Shown piece after piece: positions 8,750 to 16,564 of a stretch of 64,000 nucleotides of DNA; the stretch's first letter is position 1, and each line of letters starts with the position of its first letter. The stretch covers positions 774,761 through 838,760 of the forward strand of contig NZ_PZJQ01000005.1 of assembly GCF_003206065.1 (NCBI RefSeq), in the 5' to 3' direction. Under the pieces are notes generated by a model. It was not told the origin of the DNA, did not search any database, and worked only from the letters and a program-made list of their open reading frames with translations. The stretch comes from Salinicola halimionae (GTDB lineage: Bacteria > Pseudomonadota > Gammaproteobacteria > Pseudomonadales > Halomonadaceae). The position numbers were made by a program, and so were the translations under genes.

Positions 8750-9295
8750 ATGATGAATGTGGAAGTCTTTCAGCCAAGCGAAGAGCACCAATCGGCGTTC
8801 CTGTCTGCTGTTCAGCGTAGCGAGTCCGTTTTGGGGCATTGGGTTTCTCCGCCAGACACACCGGAGAAATACGCGGATCATTTGCGCCGGTACTCAGCGG
8901 AGTCGCACTACAGCTATTTTGCCAAGGCAGGGGACGGCACGCTGGTTGGGTGTATCAATCTGAATGAGATCGTTCGGGGTGCGCTCCAGTCGGCGTATCT
9001 CGGCTACTACGCCTTCAGCCCGAACCAGGGCAAAGGGATGATGAAGGAAGCATTGAGTGCCGTGATTTCCCACGCCTTTGGCGAACACGAGCTTCACCGG
9101 TTGGAGGCCAACATTCAGCCAGGTAACGTGCGTTCGGCTGGCCTGGTCAAGTCCCTGGGCTTTCGGTTGGAGGGGTATTCGCCTCGGTACCTGAAAATTG
9201 ATGGTGAGTGGAGAGATCATGAGCGCTATGCGATCACGTCGGAGGATTGGGCTGTCGAGGCAGCCGCCGCCCGCGACCGGTCAAAAGGCACCTGA
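8750..9295 (+). CDS. GNAT-family N-acetyltransferase (RimJ/RimL type)
   Basis: A 181-residue protein with the GNAT acetyl-CoA-binding region: YLGYYAFSPNQGKGMMKEAL (the Q-x-x-G-x-G/A type loop) followed by LHRLEANIQPGNVRSAGLVKSLGF, where the Asn and the S/R-x-x-G/E-K-x-G-F pattern are typical of RimJ/RimL relatives. These acetylate N-termini or small molecules. The substrate cannot be read from sequence. A double ATG marks the start. Confidence 0.87.
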   Translation: MMNVEVFQPSEEHQSAFLSAVQRSESVLGHWVSPPDTPEKYADHLRRYSAESHYSYFAKAGDGTLVGCINLNEIVRGALQSAYLGYYAFSPNQGKGMMKEALSAVISHAFGEHELHRLEANIQPGNVRSAGLVKSLGFRLEGYSPRYLKIDGEWRDHERYAITSEDWAVEAAAARDRSKGT

Positions 9296-9415
9296 GCTCA
9301 GCCGTTGCATGTCTGCTTCGCACCAAACTTTTTCCGTGTCCACTAGCCCTTATCCGGGACAGACAGGCGCCAGATGTTTAAACGATAACTAGCTCTCTTA
9401 TGGCGAGCGGGGACG

Positions 9416-9793
9416 TTAGACCCACTGATCATTTTCAGCGGTTAGCTCTCCATCTTCATCGCCGGTGTTTTTTACGCCCTTGGGTTCTATCAGCATCAAG
9501 CGAACCTCCCGTGCGGCGTACGGTTTGTGCTCAATACCCTTTGGCACGACGTATAGATCGCCGGAGTGCAATGTGACCGCGCCATCACGGAAATCAATAC
9601 GCAACTCGCCCTCCAGTACATAAAACGCTTCATCAGTGTCGGCGTGACTGTGCCAGATAAAATCGCCTTCGATCCGCGACACCTTGAACTGGTAGTCATT
9701 CATTTCGGCGATGACATGTGGCGACCACAGGTCGACGACTAAATCGCTTTTTCGAAAGGGGCTGACGGCTTGGGAGGGGCGCTGTTCGATCAT
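9416..9793 (-). CDS. cupin domain protein
   Basis: A 125-residue single-domain cupin. Motif 1 is visible as WHSHADTDEAFYVLEGELRI (two His and a Glu that can bind metal) and motif 2 as GDLYVVPKGIEHKP. Such proteins are often metal-dependent isomerases, dioxygenases or ligand sensors. It is transcribed toward the acetyltransferase gene and lies just downstream of the AraC-type regulator on the same strand, but 82 bases separate them. Confidence 0.85.
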   Translation of the reverse strand: MIEQRPSQAVSPFRKSDLVVDLWSPHVIAEMNDYQFKVSRIEGDFIWHSHADTDEAFYVLEGELRIDFRDGAVTLHSGDLYVVPKGIEHKPYAAREVRLMLIEPKGVKNTGDEDGELTAENDQWV

Positions 9794-9874
9794 GGGGAAG
9801 CTCCGGTCTGTTGGAGCGAACCACGTTAATACCGAGCAGGGTGTGGGTCTTGAACGATCCTGCAGAAGGGTCGA

Positions 9875-10684
9875 TCAGTCTTGCTTCAGTAGCGAACGCC
9901 AGCGCGATGGGGTGACGCCAAAAGCACCACCGAAGGCACGAGTCATGTGGCTTTGATCGGCGAAACCCACCGAGACTGCGACATCCGTCAGACGGGCACC
10001 GGCTGCGATCTGCCGACGAGCAAGATCCAGTCGGCGTAGCGTGAGGTAGCGATAGGGACTGGTGCCGAACAGCGCTCGGAAATCGCGGGAGAGCGTCCAG
10101 CGTTCCTGGCCGGCTATCCCTTCCAGTTCTTGCAGGGTCACGCTGTCACAGCGGTGCGCGTCAAGATAGTCCCGCACCCGGCTTGCCGCGTGGTAATCCA
10201 GTGTCTGCCGTTGACGAGAAGGGCGGCCATCGCTGTTGGCCTCCAGTGCATGGGCGAGATCGGCGAGGCCGTCGTCCTCTTCCAGGGGGTCGAGTGGAGC
10301 ATCTAGCGTGCGCAACAGCGACTGCACTGCGCTGGTCAGGCCAGGATCGGTCGATAGACCTCCATCGAGATAGGGGAGCGCCTTGCCGCCGAGCACTGAC
10401 TGAATGAGCGATGGTGCTACATAGAGGATGCGGTAGTGAAAACCGCGTTCGTCTCCGGCGTGGCCATCGTGAACTTCGTCTGGGTGGAGCACGATGACCG
10501 TGCCGGGCAGGCTGTGCCGGTGACTTCTGCGATAGTGAAAGCTTTGTACACCGCCCAGGGTGATACCGATTGCGAAGGTATCGTGGCGGTGCATGCCGTA
10601 AGCGTGGCCCTGAAAACGCGCTTCCAAACGCTCGATACGAAGCGAGGGCGCGACGATACACCAATCTCCAGCGGAACCTGCCAT
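9875..10684 (-). CDS. AraC-family transcriptional regulator
   Basis: A 269-residue regulator with an N-terminal cupin-like sensor (GHAYGMHRHDTFAIG) and a C-terminal AraC pair of helix-turn-helix motifs ending LTDVAVSVGFADQSHMTRAF and GVTPSRWR. Relatives of this group often sit next to and control LysE or TauE/SafE exporters, as here. The chosen ATG (MAGSAGDWCIV) starts just before the sensor; the frame remains open for 54 more codons that read as leader. It faces away from the broken TauE/SafE copy. Confidence 0.88.
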   Translation of the reverse strand: MAGSAGDWCIVAPSLRIERLEARFQGHAYGMHRHDTFAIGITLGGVQSFHYRRSHRHSLPGTVIVLHPDEVHDGHAGDERGFHYRILYVAPSLIQSVLGGKALPYLDGGLSTDPGLTSAVQSLLRTLDAPLDPLEEDDGLADLAHALEANSDGRPSRQRQTLDYHAASRVRDYLDAHRCDSVTLQELEGIAGQERWTLSRDFRALFGTSPYRYLTLRRLDLARRQIAAGARLTDVAVSVGFADQSHMTRAFGGAFGVTPSRWRSLLKQD

Positions 10685-10855
10685 AACCTGTTTCCGGGTG
10701 ACAACACTTAGCGCTGAAGCATAACGCTTCCATGGAGAGTGCGTTAGAGATCTGGTGACCTCGCTAACGCCAGCCTCGTTGTCACCCCGCAGCGCACAGC
10801 GCACACTTCGATTACCTAACGGATTGCGCGAGCCCACCTCCCGCATGGATGCGTT

Positions 10856-11060
10856 GCGAATTTCGAGATGATCGCGATCATCGCTTGCGCTTACCTTGTG
10901 GCTGCCTTAGTCAACGGGGCGACGGGCTTGAGATTTTCGACATTCGCGCTGCCCATTCTCGCACGTGGCCTGAAATCCACTATACCGCTGATCATCATTC
11001 CCGTGCTGATCAGCAATGCCATTGTGATGATATAGGCGGGGCATGGGTTCGGATCATTAC
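10856..11060 (+). pseudogene. truncated TauE/SafE-family exporter copy
   Basis: Reading in one frame gives MIAIIACAYLVAALVNGATG and then FSTFALPILARG, which aligns residue by residue with the first about 60 residues of the intact exporter 1.1 kb downstream. The start codon position is GCG instead of GTG, two codons are missing, and a CAG codon has become TAG after IVMI. Homology stops soon after. It is a dead, truncated duplicate. About 140 bases separate its end from the LysE gene; they hold no other gene. Confidence 0.85.
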
Positions 11061-11200
11061 GCTCTGAGCTTTCGCTCGTCGACTGGGCTCAACCGACGGT
11101 TTTACTACCGGCTTCACTGATGGTCCATGATAGCCTTAGAGCCTTGGCTTGAAGCATTCAGTCGGCGAATCTCGAGCAAACCTGAGGCAGGGGTAGGAAA

Positions 11201-11830
11201 ATGGATCTGACGTTTCTGCTGGTATTTTTGCCAGCTTGTTTCGCCATAAACATGGCGTTCGGCCCCAACAATTTGCTGGCGACGACCAACGCCGCTCGCA
11301 TTGGGCCGGTTCGCACCATCATCGCCTCGTTCGGGCGGATCGCCGCTTTCATCCCCATGATCGCGATTGCGGGTATCGGAATGGGCACGCTGTTGACCAC
11401 CTCGATGTGGTTTTTCATCGTCGTGAAATGGGCAGGAGCGGCCTATCTGGCATGGCTCGGGATCAAGCTTCTGATGAGCAAGCCGCAGTCGGTGATCGTC
11501 GAGGGGGTAGCGCCTCAGTCGATGAGGTCGCTAATGCGTCAGGAATTCCTGGTTGCCGCCGGTAACCCCAAGGCGATTTTGGTCTTCACCGCCTTTTTGC
11601 CGCAGTTTGTAATACCCGAACACTACGCCTTGAGCTTCACCCTGGTGGGCGCATTGTTCCTGATCATGGAAATGTTCGCGATCGCGATCGCGATCTACGC
11701 CGTGCTGGGTAGCAAGATCGGCCGATATCTGCGCAACGGCAAAGCAATGCAATGGTTCAACCGCGCCAGCGGCGCCCTGATGGTCGTCTTTAGCATCGGC
11801 ATGTTGGCGATGAGGCGCCCGGGGGTTTAA
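11201..11830 (+). CDS. LysE-family amino acid exporter
   Basis: A 209-residue membrane protein with about six hydrophobic segments. The LysE/RhtB signature appears near the N-terminus (FAINMAFGPNNLLATTNAAR) and again as QEFLVAAGNPKAILVFTAFLPQF in the middle. Members export amino acids or related compounds. It is flanked by a broken and an intact TauE/SafE-type gene, and by an AraC regulator. Substrate unknown. Confidence 0.88.
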   Translation: MDLTFLLVFLPACFAINMAFGPNNLLATTNAARIGPVRTIIASFGRIAAFIPMIAIAGIGMGTLLTTSMWFFIVVKWAGAAYLAWLGIKLLMSKPQSVIVEGVAPQSMRSLMRQEFLVAAGNPKAILVFTAFLPQFVIPEHYALSFTLVGALFLIMEMFAIAIAIYAVLGSKIGRYLRNGKAMQWFNRASGALMVVFSIGMLAMRRPGV

Positions 11831-11991
11831 ATCGCACGTTTCCGAGCGTCGCTCTCTCGATTCTTGACGAATGAATGGGTTTTGCCTGAAGACGTTCGGG
11901 GCGTTCGCTATTCCGAATTATCGCCAACTGCTAACACGCGAAAGGGCAGAGCAAACTTCCGTGTGAACTCTACCTTGAGCATGGACACGCC

Positions 11992-12735
11992 GTGAATCTC
12001 GAGACGATTCTGATCATCGCCTGTGCCTACCTCGTGGCCGCCTTTGTCAAAGGGGCGACCGGACTGGGGTTCTCGACATCCGCGCTACCCATCCTCGCGC
12101 TTGGGCTGGGACTGAAGTTCGCGATGCCGCTTGTGATCATTCCCTCGCTGGTCAGCAACGCCATCGTGATGAAGCAGGCAGGGCATTTCGGCGAAACGAT
12201 GCGGCGCTTCTGGCCGATGTTTCTTGCCACCATTCCCGGCCTGCTGATCGGCCTCGCCGTGCTGGGTCTGATCGATAGCCTGGTCGCCGGCGCGATATTG
12301 GGCTTGGTGCTGATCGGTTACGGCGCCTTCACGCTGTTTCGACCTGGCCAGCCGATGCCGGAGAGCCTGGGCCGTAAGCTCGCACCGGTTTCCGGCTTTC
12401 TCACCGGTCTGGTGAATGGCATGACTGGATCGCAAGTCATGCCGGTACTGCCGTTCCTGCTCGCGCTCCGGCTAGATCCCAAGCGGTTTATCCAGGCGAT
12501 CAATATCTCCTTCAGCCTCTCGAGCCTGATCATGGCCGTGGGCCTGGCGAAGCTGGGGCTCATGACAGTCGAATCGATCTGGATCTCGCTGCTGGGGCTG
12601 ATACCCGTCTACGTCGGCACCAAGATCGGCGGCATCGTGCGTCAGCGGATGGATGCCGACACCTTCCGCAAAGTGGTGTTGGTGATGCTGATCATCTTCG
12701 GTGTGGTGCTGGTCAGCAAGACCGCACTGGCATAG
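11992..12735 (+). CDS. TauE/SafE (TSUP) family anion exporter
   Basis: A 247-residue membrane protein with the two related halves of the TSUP family: KGATGLGFSTSALPILALGL near residue 20 and GFLTGLVNGMTGSQVMPVLP near residue 135. Relatives export sulfite, sulfoacetate or other organosulfur anions. The start is GTG; an ATG eleven bases upstream meets a stop after four codons. The sequence upstream of the GTG is partly shared with the truncated copy, showing that the duplication included the 5' end. Confidence 0.88.
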   Translation: MNLETILIIACAYLVAAFVKGATGLGFSTSALPILALGLGLKFAMPLVIIPSLVSNAIVMKQAGHFGETMRRFWPMFLATIPGLLIGLAVLGLIDSLVAGAILGLVLIGYGAFTLFRPGQPMPESLGRKLAPVSGFLTGLVNGMTGSQVMPVLPFLLALRLDPKRFIQAINISFSLSSLIMAVGLAKLGLMTVESIWISLLGLIPVYVGTKIGGIVRQRMDADTFRKVVLVMLIIFGVVLVSKTALA

Positions 12736-12855
12736 GGCGGATAGCGCCATTCGGGGCGGCTCTAAGTTCTGGATGGGGCTTGGCCACCGGTTCCTAGTCA
12801 ACTCCCCTTGGCGAGCGAAGGGGCCGCTCCAATTGGGTCGATACGGCGCGCGATA

Positions 12856-13659
12856 TCACTGCGGTGTTTCTACGATCTCAAGAGTCAGCTCCACGCCAAG
12901 ACGATCCAACATGCGGCGAAAATCACTGACGGAATAACGCTCGTCTTCCGTCACTATCGTTCGAATCCTGCCGCTTCCCTCTGTCCCGTCGCCTAGGCTT
13001 GCGACAACGCTTTCGGCTGGGTCCAGAAAGAGACACTGAGGGCGTGCGCGTTCAAAAAACGGCTTGAGCCAGGGTAGGTGAGTGCTCGAGAGCGTCAGTG
13101 CATCGAGGTCGGGCTTTCGTTCAAAGAGGGAGGTCATAAAGTCGTCGACTTTCTTTTGCGTACCCGGCGGATCGAACAGAAACTCGCCGCTCTCGACCAA
13201 TTCGACCATGCTCGAAGCATTGATCAGTTCGACACTGGTCCCATCGAGATCGTGACCCGCCACGAACTCTCGCAGCATTTTGCTTTCTACGAGTGACCGG
13301 ACACCCATGATCCCTATTGCATGGTTGGTCGAGGCTGCCAGCGCTGCTGTCAGCGGGGGGAATACGCCAAAGACGGGAAGCCGAGTCATTGGCCTTACAT
13401 CTTTCAGCACGGTGATCGACGGGGCGTTTGACGCCACAACGATTGCTGAAGGGTCGAATGTCTCCAGAAAGCCCAGTGTCCGCCTCATGACTTGTGCCAG
13501 CTCCTCCGGCGCTTTGCTGCCGTAGGGGAAACTGGCGCGATCCGCGAAATAAATCACGTCCTGACGGGGCAGCCGCCGCTGTATCTCGGCCACGATGGCG
13601 TAACTGCCGATGCCGGCATCGAAGACGGCAATGGGGCGGTGAAGGGTCTGTGATTCCAT
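12856..13659 (-). CDS. glutamate/aspartate racemase-like protein lacking both catalytic cysteines
   Basis: The fold signatures of MurI-type racemases are all present in order: FDAGIGSYAIVAEIQRRLP at residues 13-31, IYFADRASFPYGSK, VVASNAPS at about residue 73, and LTLSSTHLPWLKPFF at about residue 190. In MurI the last two motifs are ACNTAS and LGCTH, whose cysteines are the two catalytic acid/bases; here both are serine. The protein therefore cannot use the standard two-thiol mechanism. It is co-oriented with, and 12 bases after, a LysE exporter gene, which suggests an amino-acid-related role. It is not the cell's MurI on this evidence. Confidence 0.82.
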   Translation of the reverse strand: MESQTLHRPIAVFDAGIGSYAIVAEIQRRLPRQDVIYFADRASFPYGSKAPEELAQVMRRTLGFLETFDPSAIVVASNAPSITVLKDVRPMTRLPVFGVFPPLTAALAASTNHAIGIMGVRSLVESKMLREFVAGHDLDGTSVELINASSMVELVESGEFLFDPPGTQKKVDDFMTSLFERKPDLDALTLSSTHLPWLKPFFERARPQCLFLDPAESVVASLGDGTEGSGRIRTIVTEDERYSVSDFRRMLDRLGVELTLEIVETPQ

Positions 13660-13671
13660 GAGGCGCGATCC

Positions 13672-14313
13672 TTATCTGTGTGAAGCAGCCAGCGCGCCAC
13701 CCGCTGCCATGAACAGCCCGCCAGTAGTGCGATTGAACAGGCGGACTCGGCGGGATGTACCGAACCATCGGCTCACCGTTGAGCCCACCGAGGCATATGT
13801 GGTCATGGTTACCAGATCGACTACCAGCCACGTAAGCGCGAGGATCGCGAACTGCGACCACTGCGGCTGGCTTAGGTCTATGAAGTTGGGAAAGAGCGCG
13901 CCAAAGAACAGCAGATCCTTGGGATTGCTGATCCCTATCGTAAATCCTTTGCTGAATAGCTTCCGTGTAGGGCGAGCGCTAGTCGTCACGGCGTCGGCAT
14001 CCGGTACGCTTTCAGTCGCCATCGGCTCGGAAGGTGCGCGCCAAGCCTGAACGCCGAGATAAACCAAATACGCGGCGCCGAACGCCTTCAATACGATAAA
14101 AGCGGCTTCGGATGTCGCGAGGATCGCCCCCAGTCCCATCGATGACAGAGCCATCAAAGCGAGCGAGGCCAGTGCGCCGCCCATCACCGTCGCCAGTGCC
14201 CGCCGACGGCCATGGCGCAGTCCATGATGCATGCAAAGTAAGGCTACCGGTCCGGGGAACAGAATCAGTGCGGTAATGACGCCGAGATAGGTGATCCAGA
14301 CGGCGGGATCCAT
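13672..14313 (-). CDS. LysE-family amino acid exporter
   Basis: A 213-residue membrane protein with the LysE/RhtB motif FPGPVALLCMHHGLRHGRRR near the N-terminus and GFTIGISNPKDLLFFGALFP in the middle. Roughly six membrane segments. The ATG chosen begins MDPAVWITYLG; an upstream extension of 19 codons lacks membrane character. It forms a probable two-gene operon with the racemase-like gene, so the two may act on one compound. Confidence 0.88.
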   Translation of the reverse strand: MDPAVWITYLGVITALILFPGPVALLCMHHGLRHGRRRALATVMGGALASLALMALSSMGLGAILATSEAAFIVLKAFGAAYLVYLGVQAWRAPSEPMATESVPDADAVTTSARPTRKLFSKGFTIGISNPKDLLFFGALFPNFIDLSQPQWSQFAILALTWLVVDLVTMTTYASVGSTVSRWFGTSRRVRLFNRTTGGLFMAAGGALAASHR

Positions 14314-14998
14314 TGTGTTCTCGTCCTTACGTGGGCTTGGTGGCGGTGAATGACACACGGCGCGAAACATGCGACCGGCTTGAGCATACCGCAGCTTGAA
14401 GGAACTCGAGCCCGCCGACTCTGACAGGCTGGCCTAAACGCCTGGGCGCATTTTATGGGTGAACGCTGCCCTATCCAGCGACATTGCCCCCTGTGGCCAC
14501 CAGCCAGCCTTAACTTCGCCGCAACCTGCCGGCGCGCTGTCGACTCCCCGCCCCGCCTGCGCGCTAAATGGGTCGGTTTTGATGCAGCGTTGCAGAGGGC
14601 GCTGGGCCGCGCCAGTATTGGGGCGGCGGGGCGATTCAAGAAGCTGGAAAACGATGCAAAATGATGCGTTTTGCAGCTTACTCGACGAAAGATGGTGGGA
14701 TACAAAATAGATAAGTGAAACAGTGTGTGGCAGGTTGATACAAAAAGTGTTCTTAAGACAGCCTGAGAGAGCACAAGTGAGACTAGCGGGAAGCGGTATT
14801 CGATTTTTCCTGCTCCTATACATCGAAGTTGCACCGATATTGGGGCTTCTATAGTCGCATGCCTGGACACGGACACGGACACGGACACGGACACGGACAC
14901 GGACACGGACACGGACACGGACACGGACCTGTGCATAAATTTGGTTAGCAATCGCATGCACGTACCGTGATTACATTATAGTTTGCGGGGATGGACTA
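14314..14998. other. 685-bp gene-free stretch with repeats
   Basis: No convincing gene was found. It holds a small inverted repeat (TGCAAAA/TTTTGCA around 14655-14675), the hexanucleotide array, and a transition from G+C-rich to A/T-rich composition near 14.6 kb. Long minus-strand open frames here are produced by the array, which has no stop in any frame. Confidence 0.7.
14865..14928. repeat. hexanucleotide tandem array (GGACAC)n
   Basis: Ten perfect consecutive copies of GGACAC followed by a partial GGAC. It is in non-coding sequence about 70 bases before the broken ATPase gene. Copy number probably varies by slippage; because the unit is a multiple of three it would not switch a reading frame. 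Confidence 0.95.
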
Positions 14999-15487
14999 AT
15001 GGTCAGGACGATTTCCATTTGCAACCGTAAAAGCTTTCATCCTACCAAGGTGTATCCAGTTTGCTTGGATCCCACCAAGACTGCTACATACATTTATGGC
15101 CTTAATTGAGTAGGAAAGTCTGCCATTGGTGAGGTTGTCGATGGGATCAGTCGTGGCGATCCGAAGTTCGACCATTGCGGAGTTGAAACTACTGATGGGG
15201 CGAGATGCCGCTATCTAGTTTACAACCAAAGCTTTGTTGATCGTTTGATTGGTCCGCCTATGGAGGGAATCTTTACTGTCGGCGAGGTTGATACAACTCG
15301 ACAGCAGCGAATTGATGAAGTTATTGCTCAGGCTGGCAAGCTGGATGCAAAGATCGTAACTGATGATGCACGAGTAAATGAGGCTGGTCAGAACGTCGAT
15401 AAAGAACTAAAACGTGCAAAACAGAAAATTTGGAAAGCGTATGAATTGGTTGTCTTAAATGTTTCGCTTGTGCCAATTCCATGCTAG
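14999..15487 (+). pseudogene. N-terminal remnant of an AAA_13-type ATPase
   Basis: One frame encodes MVRTISICNR, then TATYIYGLN, a TGA codon at 15107, VGKSAIGEVVDGI, then RYLVYNQSFVDRLI and GIFTVGEV, and a polar helical stretch. YGLNxxGKS is a Walker A loop, and LVYNQ-F followed by GIF-T/S-L/V-G is the pattern of AAA_13 ATPases (the group including the RloC/PrrC anticodon nucleases). The TGA replaces a loop residue, most simply Gly (GGA to TGA). The frame ends at a TAG where the coiled-coil should continue, so the gene is both interrupted and truncated. Walker B is absent. Confidence 0.75.
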
Positions 15488-15576
15488 CGACACGGGGATA
15501 GAGGTGGTATGTTGTTTGATCATACGATGGAATGACCATGGATGTTTAATGCCTGCTAACTGAAGATGAGGCTTTT

Positions 15577-16299
15577 GTGAATTCATACTGTCGCCATAAA
15601 GCTCACCATTTTTTTGAAATTTATCAAAATCGTAGTTTTGATCAAGATGATATTGCTCTTTTTACTGTTTTGACACGCGATTATTCGGAGCAAGGTAGTA
15701 TTTTACGAGAGTTAGGAGATTTCTTAGCCCACCCTGATGAAAAGGACCGAGGCCTTGTCTTAAAAAACGTTAAACAAGCGGCTTCTCACTTTGAGAATAA
15801 TTGTCTAGCCTATTTTCATGATGAAGCGTTTGAGCCGCCACTCTTCAAAGGGCTTGGTACGCTTGACGAACTCAGTAACGAGCTCAAAAGAATTTTTATT
15901 GCTTCAGGGGTGTGGGTGGAAGACATCGAAATCGACGGTGTGCATTTTAGAGACTTTGTTTTTGGTATTATTTTTTTACTTAGTTCTTTTAGGGTTAAGC
16001 TGGGCGACCGTCTGTTTAACATGAGTGTCGAGTATGCGCACGGTTTAACCCTTTATATATCCTATGAAAGTCTAAATTTTCCAAGGCGACACATTAGGCT
16101 GCCGGTGATGTTTCTAGGTAATGTGTGGATTGAGAATATCTCTCCTTTTGGCGGCTCAAAGTCGATTCTTAAGGATCATATTGCTCGCAGGTTTGAAGAA
16201 GGGTTTTTAGGAGCTGTTCATTATGACGACGATCCAAATGGAGAACTGTTGAGTGCTGCGCGCTTTGAACGAGGAAAAATATGGCCTTTGCCGAGTTAA
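15577..16299 (+). CDS. hypothetical protein of the A/T-rich patch
   Basis: A 240-residue open frame starting at GTG after a GATGAGG ribosome site; an in-frame TAA 27-30 bases upstream limits the N-terminus. I do not recognise a family. The protein is acidic and soluble-looking, with one hydrophobic stretch (FRDFVFGIIFLLSSF, about residue 130) that is probably buried core. Codon use is A/T-rich, unlike the flanking core genes, so it is likely acquired. It lies between the broken ATPase and the broken FRG gene. Confidence 0.6.
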   Translation: MNSYCRHKAHHFFEIYQNRSFDQDDIALFTVLTRDYSEQGSILRELGDFLAHPDEKDRGLVLKNVKQAASHFENNCLAYFHDEAFEPPLFKGLGTLDELSNELKRIFIASGVWVEDIEIDGVHFRDFVFGIIFLLSSFRVKLGDRLFNMSVEYAHGLTLYISYESLNFPRRHIRLPVMFLGNVWIENISPFGGSKSILKDHIARRFEEGFLGAVHYDDDPNGELLSAARFERGKIWPLPS

Positions 16300-16564
16300 T
16301 GGAAAATCCCCAGTCATCCATTTCAGTCGCTTGGGTGGCGATCTATGAGCGGCGCTGATATAAAATAAGGTCAGCGTTTCGAGCTATTTAATGTTTTGGC
16401 GTTAAAAGAGTGGGCTGTTGGCTTTGAATGCTATGTGGTGGGTGGTCGCTGGTTCACGCCAATCGGTTCGGTCGCAGCTCGCATGGCTAGCGATGAATTT
16501 CAATTTTTACCTAATTGGCAATTTTTTATTTGACGCTTACTAACTATAGAGGAATGGGTGGTAT

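Noticed and set aside
10849-11067. 72-codon plus-strand frame beginning MRCEFRDD
   Set aside because: It is the wrong frame across the truncated TauE/SafE copy, whose true frame aligns with the intact gene.
14865-14928. Possible CRISPR array
   Set aside because: The units are six bases without spacers; the 21-bp repeats at 44717 are also contiguous and no cas genes are present.
14265-14961. Minus-strand frames of 175-230 codons with Val-Ser or Arg-Val runs
   Set aside because: The repetitive peptides are produced by the GGACAC array; there is no ribosome site or family similarity.
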